In this document: in pieces, positions 47,710 through 59,721 of the stretch
How the letters are laid out: the number at the start of each line of letters is the position of its first letter
Position numbering within the stretch: position 1 is the first letter of the stretch
Origin: Sanghuangporus weigelae
Taxonomy: Eukaryota; Basidiomycota; Agaricomycetes; Hymenochaetales; Hymenochaetaceae
Direction: 5' to 3'
DNA: 64,000 nucleotides
NCBI GenBank assembly: GCA_033182465.1
Contig: CP137319.1
Location: forward strand, 3,844,001 to 3,908,000
The notes under the pieces: model-generated
Seen by the model: only the letters and a program-made list of their open reading frames with translations
What the model was told of the DNA's origin: nothing
Databases searched by the model: none
Translations under genes and position numbers: made by a program

Positions 47710-48914
47710 CGATGCTGTCTGGCCAGTTTGCAGGACCCCTTTCATCCTGCTAGCTTTATCTTGAGTGGTAAAGCGGCCTTTGATCTGCGAAATCATGTTC
47801 TGTAAATGCAACTCATATCATTGTAGTCTGTGTTCATCGGACTGATAATATATTGTCCCCGACTCATCCAAAATAGGTTTTTACCATGTTTGTGTTACGC
47901 CAATACCTGCTCGCGAGGTTTATAGATATGCGCTTATCAATTGATGATGTTGCTCAATGATGTTCAGTACTCATCCAGACCGGTGCTCTATTGGACACTT
48001 CAGCGTCTTCACCAGACAGGGCTCGTATCTCCTTGAATTAAAAACATGCTGGTGGCATGGATCGCCCAAATACTGAGATGTCTTTACGGGAGTCAAGGTT
48101 GTCGGTTATGCGTGCACAAGAGCATAGCTCTCTTGGTACTCATCACTCATGAGGTCTTAACTGATGAATCACAGTCAATAGAGTCAACAACAAATTCTCC
48201 GCATGAGCATTGCACCTGCTTCACGTGGAGGAGAACTGCGAAATGTATGGAATGTGAAGTAACCATAAGATATTTAGTTACGTACTGAAAAACAATTGCA
48301 CGGACAGCAGGATGAGAAGCCAATCTCCGGACTGGCATAAGAGATGCTCTGGTGCAGTATCAGGCAGTATCCAACTGATCATTGACCATTACTGAACACG
48401 AGAAGGTTGCGTCTCTTTTCGTGTGCAACTACTGAGATCGAGCTTCGAAGGCCCATTACCAGGTAAACATCATTTATCTGCACATTCCCAGAAGGTCATT
48501 ATGAGGGAAGGATCATCACCTTTTCGTAATGAAGTATATTTCTCTCTGCAATCTCAACTTAATGCACTCGCAGACTCTCAGGACCCTTTGTATTTCCGTT
48601 CTTCGATCAACATGAATGTACAATGAGGCGATGCTTCTGAATCTAATGAAATCGATAGGGTGGAACATCATCACTTAAGACGGGAAAAATGTGTAGTCTC
48701 ATGACCTTGCCATGGTTCCAAGAATAGTCGACTATCTGAGTAGAGATCGATAAAGACTGCGATGCTTGTTATCCACCTGCACCGTCTGCTCCTTGAACTT
48801 TCAGTATGTGTGCCCTTCAAGACAGCAGCTCAGTTGCGCTAAACACTGCTAAAGAATCTCAGTGTGTAGCCAAACTCTTCGCCTTTATTGAGTTTTGGAT
48901 CTTACCTTCGATTT
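47710..48914. other. No supported gene
   Basis: Short open stretches only. About 48606-48700 resembles 35268-35375. Possibly decayed repeat sequence that once adjoined the retrotransposon target site. Confidence 0.45.
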
Positions 48915-48922
48915 GTAGTGAC

Positions 48923-49562
48923 TAGGGCTCTGTGCGTATCGTATACGGGCACGCGCGTATAAATGCGGCACTCATACGGGGACGGCCGTACTTTTACGGC
49001 CCGTATAAGTGACCTCCTCTGGTCGGTACGGATACGGGATGCCCGTATACGGCATATGCGCTGTATACGAAAACTTCCTCATGAAACATCTACTTAAGGG
49101 TTTAGGTGGCCAATTTCTACTGTAAATTAGCCAAGAGGGTGTCGTAAATCTTAATCCATGACTTATATTGGTGAATTCAAAGCATTTCTTCATGTTCTTG
49201 TATATTCCATGAATTCTGGGGCTTACTAATACACCTGTGGTGATGCGGACCGGACTTTACAAGTCCAAATGTTGGCCAGGAAGTTCTATATTAGTGGTAT
49301 TTACCCCTTATATAATTTTGGGTCTCGATTCAATACACAAATCTGAGCAAATTTCAGCAAAATATTGGTAAAATTGGCAGCCGGACCCCTTCATCCGGAT
49401 ACGGCGGATACGGCGTATCCGGTCTTTTTCTCCGACCTTTGGTACGGGTACGGCCGTAAAAATACGGCCCGTATAATCAGCATCCCAAGCCAGTACGGAC
49501 ACGGCCGTATGCGTATACGATGCGGGCCGTATCCGTAAATTACGGATACGCACGGAGCCCTA
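48923..49562. mobile_element. hAT-type MITE
   Basis: Inverted ends TAGGGCTCTGTGCGTATC (left) and TAGGGCTCCGTGCGTATC (right, reverse complement), one mismatch in 18. They are flanked by gtagtgac (48915-48922) and gtagtgag (49563-49570), an 8-bp target duplication with one change. Both ends carry dense subterminal repeats built on tacgg/ccgta (for example acggccgta, cccgtatac), analogous to but different from the ggtcc arrays of the element at 12673. No transposase segment recognised. 640 bp. It ends about 24 bp before the presumed start of the NACHT-WD40 gene. Confidence 0.87.
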
Positions 49563-49585
49563 GTAGTGAGATACATGTGAAAAGT

Positions 49586-52500
49586 ATGCAACCTTCTGTA
49601 GTACGCGTACTCGACTTGAATCTCGCCCGCGAACATGATTTTCCTCAGGCATCGAAGTCAAATTCAAGAATCCTCGGAAACGGAGGCGAGATGTCTTTAT
49701 CCATCTCATCATAGGTGATAGCAAACCATACGTCTCTGTCCCTTTTACAACACTGGATGATATCATTTGGGACGTTGAGAGGTGAGTCATCATACTATGT
49801 ACAATATATCATCTAACCAGCCTTCAGCTCTTCGTTCAGCAAGTTCCCTTCCACGTTGACACTTGCAATAATTGTTCAAGAGCAACATACCTTCCGATGG
49901 AGGCCTAAAAAGGGTGTTTTTAATGCCATCATACCTACAGACAAAATGGTCATGAAACCGATGGTCTCGATTGAAGGTACGGAACTTCAATCTGCTTGAA
50001 TAAAAGTTCCATTGACGTTTCCCAAACTCGAAAGAAAAGAATATAATAGTGAATGTCCACTGCGAAACACCGGGACCAGTACCTGTAAGAGGTAGTCTCA
50101 GTCCAGATATCGAATCGAAGGACTGAAATCCAAACATGCAGTTGGTTGAATTAGTCCGCGAACTCGTAGAGGAGTCACAGAATCGACTAGCAGAGATGAA
50201 GGTCTTTCTGGACGAGCTCAGTGCTGTCTGTGAACGTCTAAATCTTGTTATTGGTATCATTGATCCTCTTGCAGAGGTATTCTATTCATTGGATAAGTTA
50301 TGGCGTACTGATATTGATAGTGTTTTACACCAGGCGCATCCTGCCGTGAAGGTAGTGGTGGAAGTAGTCAAGACGCTGTATGAAGTATGGAATAGATTTC
50401 CTAAATTACGATCGGGTTACCAATGAATTCATTTAGGCATACAAGAAACGAACCGAGTGCAATAGGGCAGCCATTGGACTGATGCGAGACATTAAATCTT
50501 TCCTTCCATTCACGAGAATCCGTGCTGAACGCCTGAAGAGTGACATTACCGAACAGGCTGTGTCTTCGCTTCTCGAAACGTTTGCGAGGATAGCCAAATC
50601 TATAATACGTTACTCGTCTGAAACAACACTTGGTGGGTGTCTCCAACAGCAACTATTTGTCGTTTGAAAACTGAAATGATTTCTCGAAGGAAATCTACTG
50701 GATGACCATACCGATGAGACAAAAGGTTTTAAGGAGGAGTTCAAGAGACTGAAGGAGACGTTCGATTGGTGCGTCAAAACAGAGATCTGGAGGACAGTAC
50801 TAGAAATAGGTATATTTCCTTTATATCAAGTTTCGCGGCGCTAATGGGGTGTGTTGCAGAAAATGACACTAGGAGTATGCATCTCGACAAACTGCGTTTG
50901 GTTCCACAATCGTTTTACGATACGAAGAAGTCCTGTTTCGAAGGAACACGAAAAGAAACGCTTCAGATCATTCAACGATGGTCGACGTCTGAGTCTGGAC
51001 TCTTCTGGCTGCATGGCGCCGAAGGATCCGGAAAGAGCGCGATTGCGCATACCGTGGCTCAGCTTTTTGACGAGCAGAATCGTCTCGCAGGATGCTTTTT
51101 TTGCGATGGCGATGATCCTGCCTGTCGAAATCCTGTCAATATCATTCCGACGATAGCGTATCAGCTAGCGAAGCTGCACGAGGATTATTGCGATATCGTC
51201 CTTAGTGTATTAAGAGGACCTGACGAACGAAAGATCCACACGAGTTTAGACCTGCAACTTGCTCTTCTGTTAAGACGGCCTCTGGAAAGACTCTCGCGTT
51301 GTCGAGGTCCTGAACGTCTCCCACCGATGCATAAACCCTTGGTAATTGTACTGGACTCACCGGAGAAATGCGCCGATTCAGACGCGGCGTGGTGTCTTTT
51401 AGTCCATCATCTCCAGAATATTGGCGGAATAGTTCCTTGGCTGAAAGTGTTCATTAGTAGCAGGAATCCGCCGAAGCTTGATCTTCTTTCTGGTTCTGGA
51501 AATAATTACCAGGAGCTCGACATCAGCGACCCATACGTAGACATGCAACATGATCTCACAGTCTTAGCAGATTTCCTGAGGTATCGTGCGGAACGCGGCA
51601 GTTCCTCAATGGGAGGACACCACATCATGGAGTACAAGGCCACTAGCTTGTCCAGTCAGATCCGAGTTGCGCTTCACAGCTCGAGTACATGGATCAGCTC
51701 TTTCATTTCGACTATCCCGAGAGACTCGACAGGACAGTCACGGATGGATGAAATTTTCCGCACGATTGTCTTTGGTGCCATGCTTGTAGGAGGTTGCAAG
51801 GAAGAATCACTTCCAATCATTCGAGATATACTCGTGATCGTATCGTGCCTTGCATATTCCGGTCCAACCACTGAAGAGGTTCTACTATTCATGCATTTAA
51901 TCCGGAAAAACATCACCCTAGATGTTCTAGACACGACCATGGCTTCATTGTCTCCTATTTTGTTGAGAGATGAGGCCACCAGATTTCGCATCATCCTACC
52001 ACCCGCCGAATTTCTGGATTTCATTTCGGATATGCAGAGATCAGGTCAACTCTGGGTGGACGTGCGCACCTTGAGCCACAAGATCGCTCAACTGTGTCTT
52101 GATAGTATGCATTCGGGCCTTCGATTTAACATCTGCGATCTGGAGACTACGCACGTAGCGAACAATGACGCGAAGAATTGGGGGCGCAGGATCGAAACGA
52201 ATATTCCGATAATTCTCCGACGTTTTAGTCTGCATTGGATGGATCTTGTCATTGCCGCCGGATACTCTCGAGATTTTTGCAGCTCGGTTCTTCAAATCCT
52301 GTGCACAGAAAAGAAGCTGTATTGGATAGAAGTTCTCAGCTTGATTGGTGGGTTGCAGACGGGGAAGAAAATTCTGTTGAAATGTGCGAGCTTCTTCAAG
52401 GTGAGCCTTTCTCCGAGCTGTGATATGGCGATTACTAAAATTTTGGGACATATTCCAGGATGAGGATAAAATTGTCCATGCTGCCACAGAGCTCCTCGAT

Positions 52501-53748
52501 TTTATCTCTGTGTTTGAAGCGGTGATGACATTGAATACGCTTCACATCTACACTTCAGCGTTTGCGTGGCTGCCTTCAGACTCGCTGATACGTAGCAAAA
52601 TTAGGCCTCGTGTCATAAACGTAGTATTTGAAATCATCCCGAAGCCCGCTTCACACGCCGTCACAATCGACTCGAAGGAGGACATAGTATGCATTGCACG
52701 TTCACCGGACGGAAAAGAAATCGTATCTGGGAGTAGAGACGGGAGACTGGACTTCTGGGATGGAGTGACAGGTGCAAGGATCAGCGAACCAATAAAGGGG
52801 CACACACATTGGGTGGCTGGCATCAGATACTCTCCCGATGGGTCCAGATTCATTTCGGGGTCCGCCGACAAGACGGTGAAGGTCTGGGATGCACCGACTA
52901 AAAAACTCGTGACGGAGATGGAATCAAACTCATTCGTCGAGGCTGTTGCGATATCTCCTGACGGATGCAGAGTCGTCTCAGGGCATGAAAACGGCGAAGT
53001 ACGAATTTGGAATGCTCGGAACGGTGCTCTTGTTGCCAAATGGCGGGGACACGAGGATGTTGCCACTGCAGTCGCATACTCTCCGGATGGAACAAGGGTC
53101 GTCTCCGGATCTTGGGACAATACTGTGAGGGTATGGGATGCACAGAGCGGTGCTTCCGTCGGTGGACCTCTCAAGGGACACGAGGAATCTGTCTGTGCTG
53201 TTGCATATTCACCCGATGGAAGCAGGATCGTCTCGGGGTCCCGGGACCCCACAACTCGGATCTGGGATGCACACACCGGCACTCAAGTCGGAGAGCCGTT
53301 TTTGACGGATCACGGAGCAGCTGTCATCGATGTTATATATTCTCTAGACGGGAGCAAGATCATCTCATCATCTTGGAACAGCACAATTCGATTCTGGAAT
53401 TCGACAGATGGCGCCGCGATTGGAGTCTTGTATAGGGGAGAAAGTCGTTGGGATACAGAGAAACAGCACTTTGTATCTATTCCGAAATGGGGGCCTGTCT
53501 GCCGTGCTCAGTCTCTTTTATATTCGTCCAACCCGCTTTATATCCCAGACGATGGATGGATTCGAACATTGGACGGAGGTCTGCTGCTATGGGTCCCTCC
53601 ACAACATAGACATTGTTCTTGTCACGCCGCTCGGGCGAGCACCATAACCGTGAATGGCTGCGACGAACGACTCAAGACGTCCGCATGGAAGGATATTCCC
53701 CAAGGGATGAACTGGACGAGGATGATGAACGTAGAGGAGTTGGATTGA
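49586..53748 (+). CDS. NACHT-WD40 STAND NTPase (HNWD-type)
   Basis: Well-supported exons: 50142-50384, 50437-50632, 50690-50809, 50860-52400, 52459-53748; all join in frame (about 1,130 residues). Upstream pieces near 49640-49990 (DVFIHLIIGDSKPYVSVPFT, SSFSKFPSTLTLAIIVQEQH) look like the C2-type N-terminal domain of this class, but the start is unsettled. A helical linker (LVIGIIDPLAEVFYSLDK) precedes the NACHT domain: Walker A GAEGSGKSAIAHT, a degenerate Walker B (KPLVIVLDSPEKC), and WLKVFISSRNPPK. The C-terminus has at least six WD40 blades (SPDGSRFISGSADKTVKVWD, SPDGTRVVSGSWDNTVRVWD and others). STAND proteins are switch-like sensors; in fungi they act in non-self recognition and cell death. 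The repeats are close to one another, as in fast-evolving recognition arrays. Confidence 0.87.
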
Positions 53749-54259
53749 TGAGAAAGTCAGTATGGGCTCTCAGCACGTCTGGTTAGTCAAATATGGAACT
53801 GCGCAGGCGCAAGGCTCGGCTGTTAGAGTTTATTATTAGCGGTATGCAGTGTGTGATATTTCAGGAGGTGGAAAGACGGATAAAATATATCATACTGTAC
53901 ATGCACTCGATCCCATAGGTTTGTATGCACAAAGCCTTCACTCGAGGTCTACGTGAGGTACATGAAATAGAAAAAGGGAACGACTGGCTAAGTATCATCT
54001 AGCTCGAGGTGGAGGAAGCGACGATTATTCATGGGCGTTCCTCGCTGAAGAGCTCCAAGTGAGATGCGCAAAAGATCGTCCAAATGTAAGACGAGATGAC
54101 CAGCACACGATCAGTGCGACGGAGCCGGACATTTCGCATTCAAGGAATTCAATGCGTAGGAGCACCTAATTCCAGGCGAAAGTGGAGGCCTACCAATCCT
54201 TTGTGGAGGAGCGCCGAGACCGGCAGGCGGGGGTTGGATGCATACCCGCTTTCGTTCCC
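53749..54259. other. Intergenic
   Basis: 3' flank of the NACHT-WD40 gene and of the splicing-factor pseudogene. GC-rich from about 54090 on and open on both strands, but without a recognisable product. Confidence 0.4.
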
Positions 54260-54920
54260 ACGGGTGCATTGTACTGTACACTGGAAACCTGGGAGGGGGT
54301 GTGGGCATTCCAGTATTCCAGTAGGCATCTCTCTGACTCCGGGTGGAGGTGGTGGGACGCTCATGCCCATTCCAGGAGAGGGCGAAGATACCGGTGCAGC
54401 AGTGGGAGGCGGCGAACCGGCCCTGGTATGGACCAGGAGTGCGCAAGAAGCATTAGACGCAGGAGCTCCTGGCGCGACCGAGGCAGATGTGCTCGCAAGA
54501 GGACTGAAAGCGGCGCTTGCGTTTCAAGTTGCAGGCGGGAACTGGAAAAGGCGAGCATCCTTGCGAATCTGTGCGGTGAGGAGACATTCAGCGGAAATTC
54601 CATGCCGTTCACCCTTTCCGTCCTTTCTAGATGTGTAATACACGATGATGGCCTTGTTCAACTCCAAAGGCAGCATCTGCAGGTCCAAAATCGATGTAGC
54701 GACAAAGCCGTAACCGCTTTCCAATCGTCGGAATCCAACCTGGATGGCATACAAGAAACAGCATATCAAAGAGTTGTGGCAACACACGCACCTTTGCAGT
54801 CGACCCTAGCATCCAAACGCGCTGAATGCATAGTACGGCAATCGCTCGTCCGTGTTCTCATCCAAGTTTCCTATAAACAAGTACGCGCCGATGTCGAGCT
54901 GTTTCTTGTCAGACGATATC
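54260..54920 (-). pseudogene. SF3B4/Hsh49-like splicing factor pseudogene
   Basis: The minus strand reads SSDKKQLDIGAYLFIGNLDE then NTDERLPYYAFSAFG, the linker and first half of the second RRM of SF3b49. It is followed by a stop, then SGYGFV, a frame change (YIDFGPADAA in another frame), then NKAIIVYYTSRKDGKGERHG and SAECLLTAQIRKDA, the end of that RRM. Last comes a Pro/Gly tail (SPSPGMGMSVPPPPPG). Order and spacing match SF3B4, but stops and frameshifts interrupt it and the first RRM is missing. The intact gene must lie elsewhere, so this is a degraded partial copy. A possible intron remains between about 54790 and 54725, so duplication via DNA seems more likely than retroposition. Confidence 0.75.
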
Positions 54921-56181
54921 CGGGGTAAACAGCAATTAAAACCACATTTAGAACACAGGATGCACCTTGGTAACGCAGATGGTTCAAACTTGGGGCATGA
55001 TTTTCAGATTCTTTCAGCATATCCTACATCTCCCATCAAGAATTCATCCTGGCGGGAAACTGAAATTGTGTCCTTGCATTGGCTGGCTTAGGGATGTGCG
55101 ATATGTCTGAAGAGAGTGGATAGGACACGCAGACCTCCACCAGGGAGAGTAGCTTGAAAATTTGAGGAAAGCACGGAATGGGATACAAGAAAACAGAGCC
55201 AATGATGACACGTTTTCCGTCGATCACGCTGATCTCGTCGATTCATCACTCCTCTTTATCTTTCGGTATCCACTGTGCAGACCTCTTTCAGCGGAGGGCA
55301 GAGGACGACTCGGTCAGACTGCAGAATGTCGATGGTAACTTCGAGAATCGAGATCCAATCTCCGTCCTTCGAGAGCAAACTGCGTACTGAATGTGGCATC
55401 AAAGAACGTCCCTCGTTTGCATGCTTGTCCTTGTCACTTGTCAGCCCCGATCCGCGCTGCCGTCTCCAAGACACTTCCAAGACCGTCTCGTCTCTGTCCC
55501 AAAATTTCTGACCCGATTGCAGAACGAACGGCTTTTCCTATAAGCATATCTGGTGTACACGTCGTAGAAAATGGCACGTCGAAGGACTACTTGCTTGTAA
55601 CGCAGGGAGCGGAGTTCAAGAAATAGAAATATAAGGTCATGTAAAACAGGAATCGACGCAGCTGAAGCTTCGGAAGAAACAGAGTTTGACAACAGTCGCT
55701 CAAAGACGAAAATGAATGTCGCTGAGAACGCACGAGGCGACGTATCCCTTGCTCCACGAGAGAGATTTGCCATCGAAACCGTCCTGATTTCAACATCCTC
55801 CCGACCAAACGTGAGTTAAGAGCGAAGAGAAAACCGACATCAGAGCTGCATTGGTCATTGTGATATTGCAGCGTCAGAAATCGCTTCGCCTTCATGAGAT
55901 CGCACATCCAGATAAAACGCGAAGAGGGTCCAGATATCAGATAAGCAACTTCAGCACAAAAATAAAACGAATGACGGTTCTTGACCAATGTGACAAAAAG
56001 ACGCCTGGTTAGTAGAGCGCAGAAAATCTTCATGTCAATGTGACTTTATTGGCACCTATTTAAGTCATTTATCGAATATCGGTGGCCATTGTCATTGATA
56101 TAAACGCATACAGTCACAGCAATTTCAAGATGAAAGGAAATTTACAACTCAGTTTGCTCCCGTCTCTAACACTTAATATGC
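54921..56181. other. Unresolved minus-strand open stretches
   Basis: An ATG-started minus frame at 55773 (MANLSRGARDTSPRAFSATF then LRSLRYKQVVLRRAIFYDVY) looks protein-like but has no known motif and no clear continuation. The rest holds no supported gene. It may be the decayed 5' part of the locus to its left, or an orphan gene. Confidence 0.3.
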
Positions 56182-57363
56182 TTAGACATGAATGTTGTTC
56201 GCAGACGTGCGCTCGGCCAATCCTGCGGCAAGTGAATCCCACAGAAGGTATGAGCTCGGATCGTCGAGCATTCCATCCAGCTCCTTCACAGTGTCGAGGG
56301 ATGCGTTCCTACCCTTCATCGCCTCAGAATCTAGTGCCCTGTTAACCCATTTTCTGAATGTTTTCGTGTCTCCGAGGATCGCATACATTGCGATACATAG
56401 TTCGATGGACTTTCTGCGCCCTGTGTGGAGGCCCTCCTCGTCCATGGCCTGGAGTAACTCCTCGACCGTTTTGGAAAGACGCTTCGCCTCGGATGTTCTT
56501 GCCGCTCGATCAAGTCCGAGCTCGTTCCACTTGTCGAACATGCTATCGATAGACTGTACAGTTGTCCTTATGAATTTCCGACGTTCGTCACTCACAGCGC
56601 CCGCCGAGCAGAGTTCGCAAGAACACTTGAAGGAATACTTTCTCTGCAGCAGGTCCCGGCGCTCGGCAGTAGACAGGCCTTCATCTTGTATATAACCTAA
56701 CGTGATCTCCTCGCCTTTTGCGATATTTTGTTTTGCTCGTATTGTAAAAACAACTGCCTCCGCGTCGGGCTCATACGCAGCATTGGGCAAGCAACTGGTA
56801 CACATAGAACCATTATGGAAGCGCATGCGCGTGATGTGAGGTAATAGTACTCACGCATGGTTGATGTTGGAAATGGTCAAGCAGATCGCAGCGTATTCTG
56901 TGCAAACACGAGAGTCCGGCACCGAGAAACTCAAAGCGTTGGTCATGAAAATGCCACCTAGAGGTCCGTAGTTGTCCAAGGATTTGCAGTTGTGCAGTCG
57001 GACGACTTTCTCGCGATCCTCCTGCTCGAGTTGATACAGCATCCGCAGCGGAATTTCTTCCGTGTCTCTCCAAGGGTTTAAAGGATTGAAGCGTGGCATG
57101 CGGAAGGGCATCATCAGTATTGGCCGTTCGTTGATTATGACTTCTCCGAGCTTGATAACTCGAGCTGCAACCATGCCACGGCCCTTTGCCTTGAACGTGC
57201 GAATCTCGTAAGGCGGCGGAGTTGGCGTGATAGGTGGCAGCCAACCCTTGTTAGGAATCTTTTTGAACGTGTCGTAGTACAAGGCCCATACAGCTACAGT
57301 GCGTCTGCGGTCTGGCGTCCTGCAGCAGCGAATTGCCATATCATGGTCGGAGTAGAACATCAT
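56182..57363 (-). CDS. SET-domain protein (paralogue of 3427-4722)
   Basis: Exons (-) 57363-56855 and 56794-56182 give 373 residues. SET start GKGRGMVAARVIKLGEVIIN; the join makes SNINHACLPNAAYEPD, where the usual NHSC is NHAC; then GEEITLGYIQDE and the post-SET cysteines CSCELCSA. The intron sits at exactly the same codon as in 3427-4722, and both proteins share LEQEDREKVV.LHNCK and a C-terminal helical region of about 170 residues (SDERRKFI... in both), so they are paralogues in opposite orientation. Predicted lysine methyltransferase; substrate unknown. Confidence 0.9.
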
Positions 57364-58335
57364 TATGCTGCTGAAGGCAATCAACGAAGCCCTGGAAATA
57401 CCAAAAATGAAAGGACGCACGACGCGCACACAAAGACAAAAGATGTTTAAGGTGTTGATACCTTGACCACCAAGTTGAGATACTGTTGGTGGTTTGATGA
57501 AGGAGAGCGAGCTGTGGTGGGACTCTACCACACGCCGTACGTTACGTACGCCGCACGCGTGGCTCAAGGGCCCAACTTGTCCGAGTCATTCTTGAGACTT
57601 GACTGGCCATCCTCTTTCCTTAGTTGCGGCACGAGGTGCATATGTGACAGTCTTCCCAGTGACGTGAGGGAAGTTAGTCAGCTCATGGATTATGTAATAG
57701 ACTTTAACTCAGGATTATGTAAGTTTAATTTACTCCGTTCTATACGGTGCTCACATGCGGTACACTTGTCTATCTAGGCTCTCTTGGATTTTAATTTGAG
57801 CTGCTCTGCATCCATAAAATCGACGAGTGGTAGATTCGGTTTTCATCGTGGTATGCCTTTTCTCCCCAGTCGACAGCGATCTCTCTTCATCCGGCAGACC
57901 GAACAGCCAAACCGCAGGGCTCCAAATCTAGTCATGCAATCAAGAGCGAATGTTCCTTCTCGCAAGCTTTCTTTGTCTGGTCATTTCAGCTTTTTCAACA
58001 TTTTTCCTCCACTAGCTATCGCACGTTCATCGGTCCGCTGGTACAATTCTCGATACGATTGGACGATCTCGGGTCCTGTATTCGATACCTGCGTCTCGAA
58101 ACTACAGAGATATAGGATTTTCACGGTTTGAAAGGCACAGATGGCTCACTCTCGAAACCTCTTCTCCATTAATCGCGTGATCCAACCTCTTGTAAGGATT
58201 GCGTCAATGTACGTCCGCCACACTCTATTATCTCGTTGACAAAAAGCATTTGTACATTTCTCATCAGAATGATATTTTTTGAGCTTCCGTTCAGAATTCA
58301 TACGGAAAATCTACTTCTTCGACTTCTAAATACAA
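57364..58335. other. No supported gene
   Basis: 5' flank of the SET gene, then low-coding sequence. The part near 58140-58335 could hold decayed upstream sequence of the NACHT fragment that follows. Confidence 0.45.
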
Positions 58336-58545
58336 TTGGAGGCGTATGTTTACAGCGGCGAGAAGCCATGTTTCGACGGACCGAGAAAGGATGCACTCCG
58401 AATCCTCGAGGATTGGTCCGCGTCCAAATCAAGCGCAAAATTAATACAGATATATGGCTCTCTCTGCCTGGGAAAGAACACAATAGCTCATTCTGCAGCA
58501 CAGGCGTTTGCCGACCAGAATAGACTCGCTGGCTGTTTCAGATGA
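58336..58545 (+). pseudogene. NACHT-domain fragment
   Basis: The plus strand reads KPCFDGPRKDALRILEDWSA, then IYGSLCLGKNTIAHSAAQAF and ADQNRLAGCFR. It aligns with KSCFEGTRKETLQIIQRWST, HGAEGSGKSAIAHTVAQLF and DEQNRLAGCFF in the NACHT-WD40 gene at 50860-52400. The Walker A motif has changed to GSLCLGKN (no Ser/Thr after the Lys) and a stop follows at once. No further NACHT or WD40 sequence was found downstream. A relic of another STAND gene. Confidence 0.85.
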
Positions 58546-59721
58546 CCATGGCGAGCGACTCTTGAATCGCAATTAAAAAAAACTTCTCCAGGAATCGAAT
58601 TGGTCGAGGATAATTGGTATAAACGGGAGGATAGAACAAAAGTGTATTCGATGATGTCCTCTAATATCGTTTATATTATCAGGTTCTTACAGCGATTCTA
58701 TGTTTTAATCATCTCATTATGATCAACGACTTAGATATTGTTAAGCATCGCGTGGCGTGCTTGCCTGCTTGCTTATCGTCACTCGTTCCTTGAGATTTTC
58801 AAGGAGCTGTCGTCGTGTTCTCTGCGTCTGCGATAAACCATGTTGGATATGGATTGTTAGTCTAGTGGTTCGTCTCGCGCATTTTGACTGCGAGTAAAGA
58901 TCCGATATCTTGTAGATGACCTAGTCATGATGCGAAGTACAATAATGATCACTATACATCAAATGACGCGTGATGAGTGAGGATGAGTTCTTAGTAGATG
59001 GCATTGAGAATCGAAGAGATCTCACAGGTGGACACAGCTATCAACCGTGTAGAGTATTCACCTTGGGTTGAAATCTACACTGGATGTCTTGTAGGAAAGC
59101 CAAGCATTTGACTTCAGACGATATCACATTACGTTCAAGGTGTAAGGACCGATACTGGAGATAGTTCCAGCAGAGAAAAGACGGATCTAAAGCTACGGAT
59201 AATCTAACCGCCGGGAAATTTAGAGACTTAATCCATCGTCATCGTCATCGATGCGAAGCAAAGTACGCGGTTGTGCTCGAGAGCCATACATATGTATCAG
59301 GCACGGTGTCCAGACCCACCGCAAAACATATCGTAGAAGAATAATGTATCAGGCCACTCCGTACATGAATTCATCATATCGGAATGCCGAATTGTCCGAA
59401 GACTATCGGTAGCGCGAATCGGGGGTCATGCTGTGCCTGGCTGGGCTGGAATGAATTCTTGTTGGTAGGGGGGTAGGGTGGTAGAGTCGAAGTAAGTAAA
59501 GAGAATAGCGGGGCCGAGCGGATAATAGCAGGTTACGTAATAATTCAATGATACTGATGATAATCAGATAAGATGATGCACATGCTCATGAATCTAATCA
59601 GATGGGGTTAGGATCTTCCGAGCCCGATCACCGCTATAAATCCATCTCTCTCGTTCCATCGACATGTCAAGGTTGCCCTCATCCTTCCTCCTCCCCGTCC
59701 CGTATCTTTTCCAAGTACTTC
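58546..59721. other. No supported gene; tRNA-like trace near 58855-58925
   Basis: Around 58858 tagtctagtggttcg resembles a tRNA A box, and an anticodon-like hairpin follows, but the T-loop and acceptor stem do not pair. Probably a tRNA-derived relic. The rest is the promoter of the siderophore transporter. Confidence 0.35.

Noticed and set aside
54096-54638. Plus-strand 180-codon open frame
   Set aside because: It lies antisense to the Pro-rich tail of the SF3B4 pseudogene; GC-rich sequence leaves both strands open. No recognisable domain.
58855-58925. Possible tRNA gene (A-box-like tagtctagtggttcg)
   Set aside because: T-loop and acceptor stem do not pair; at most a tRNA-derived relic.
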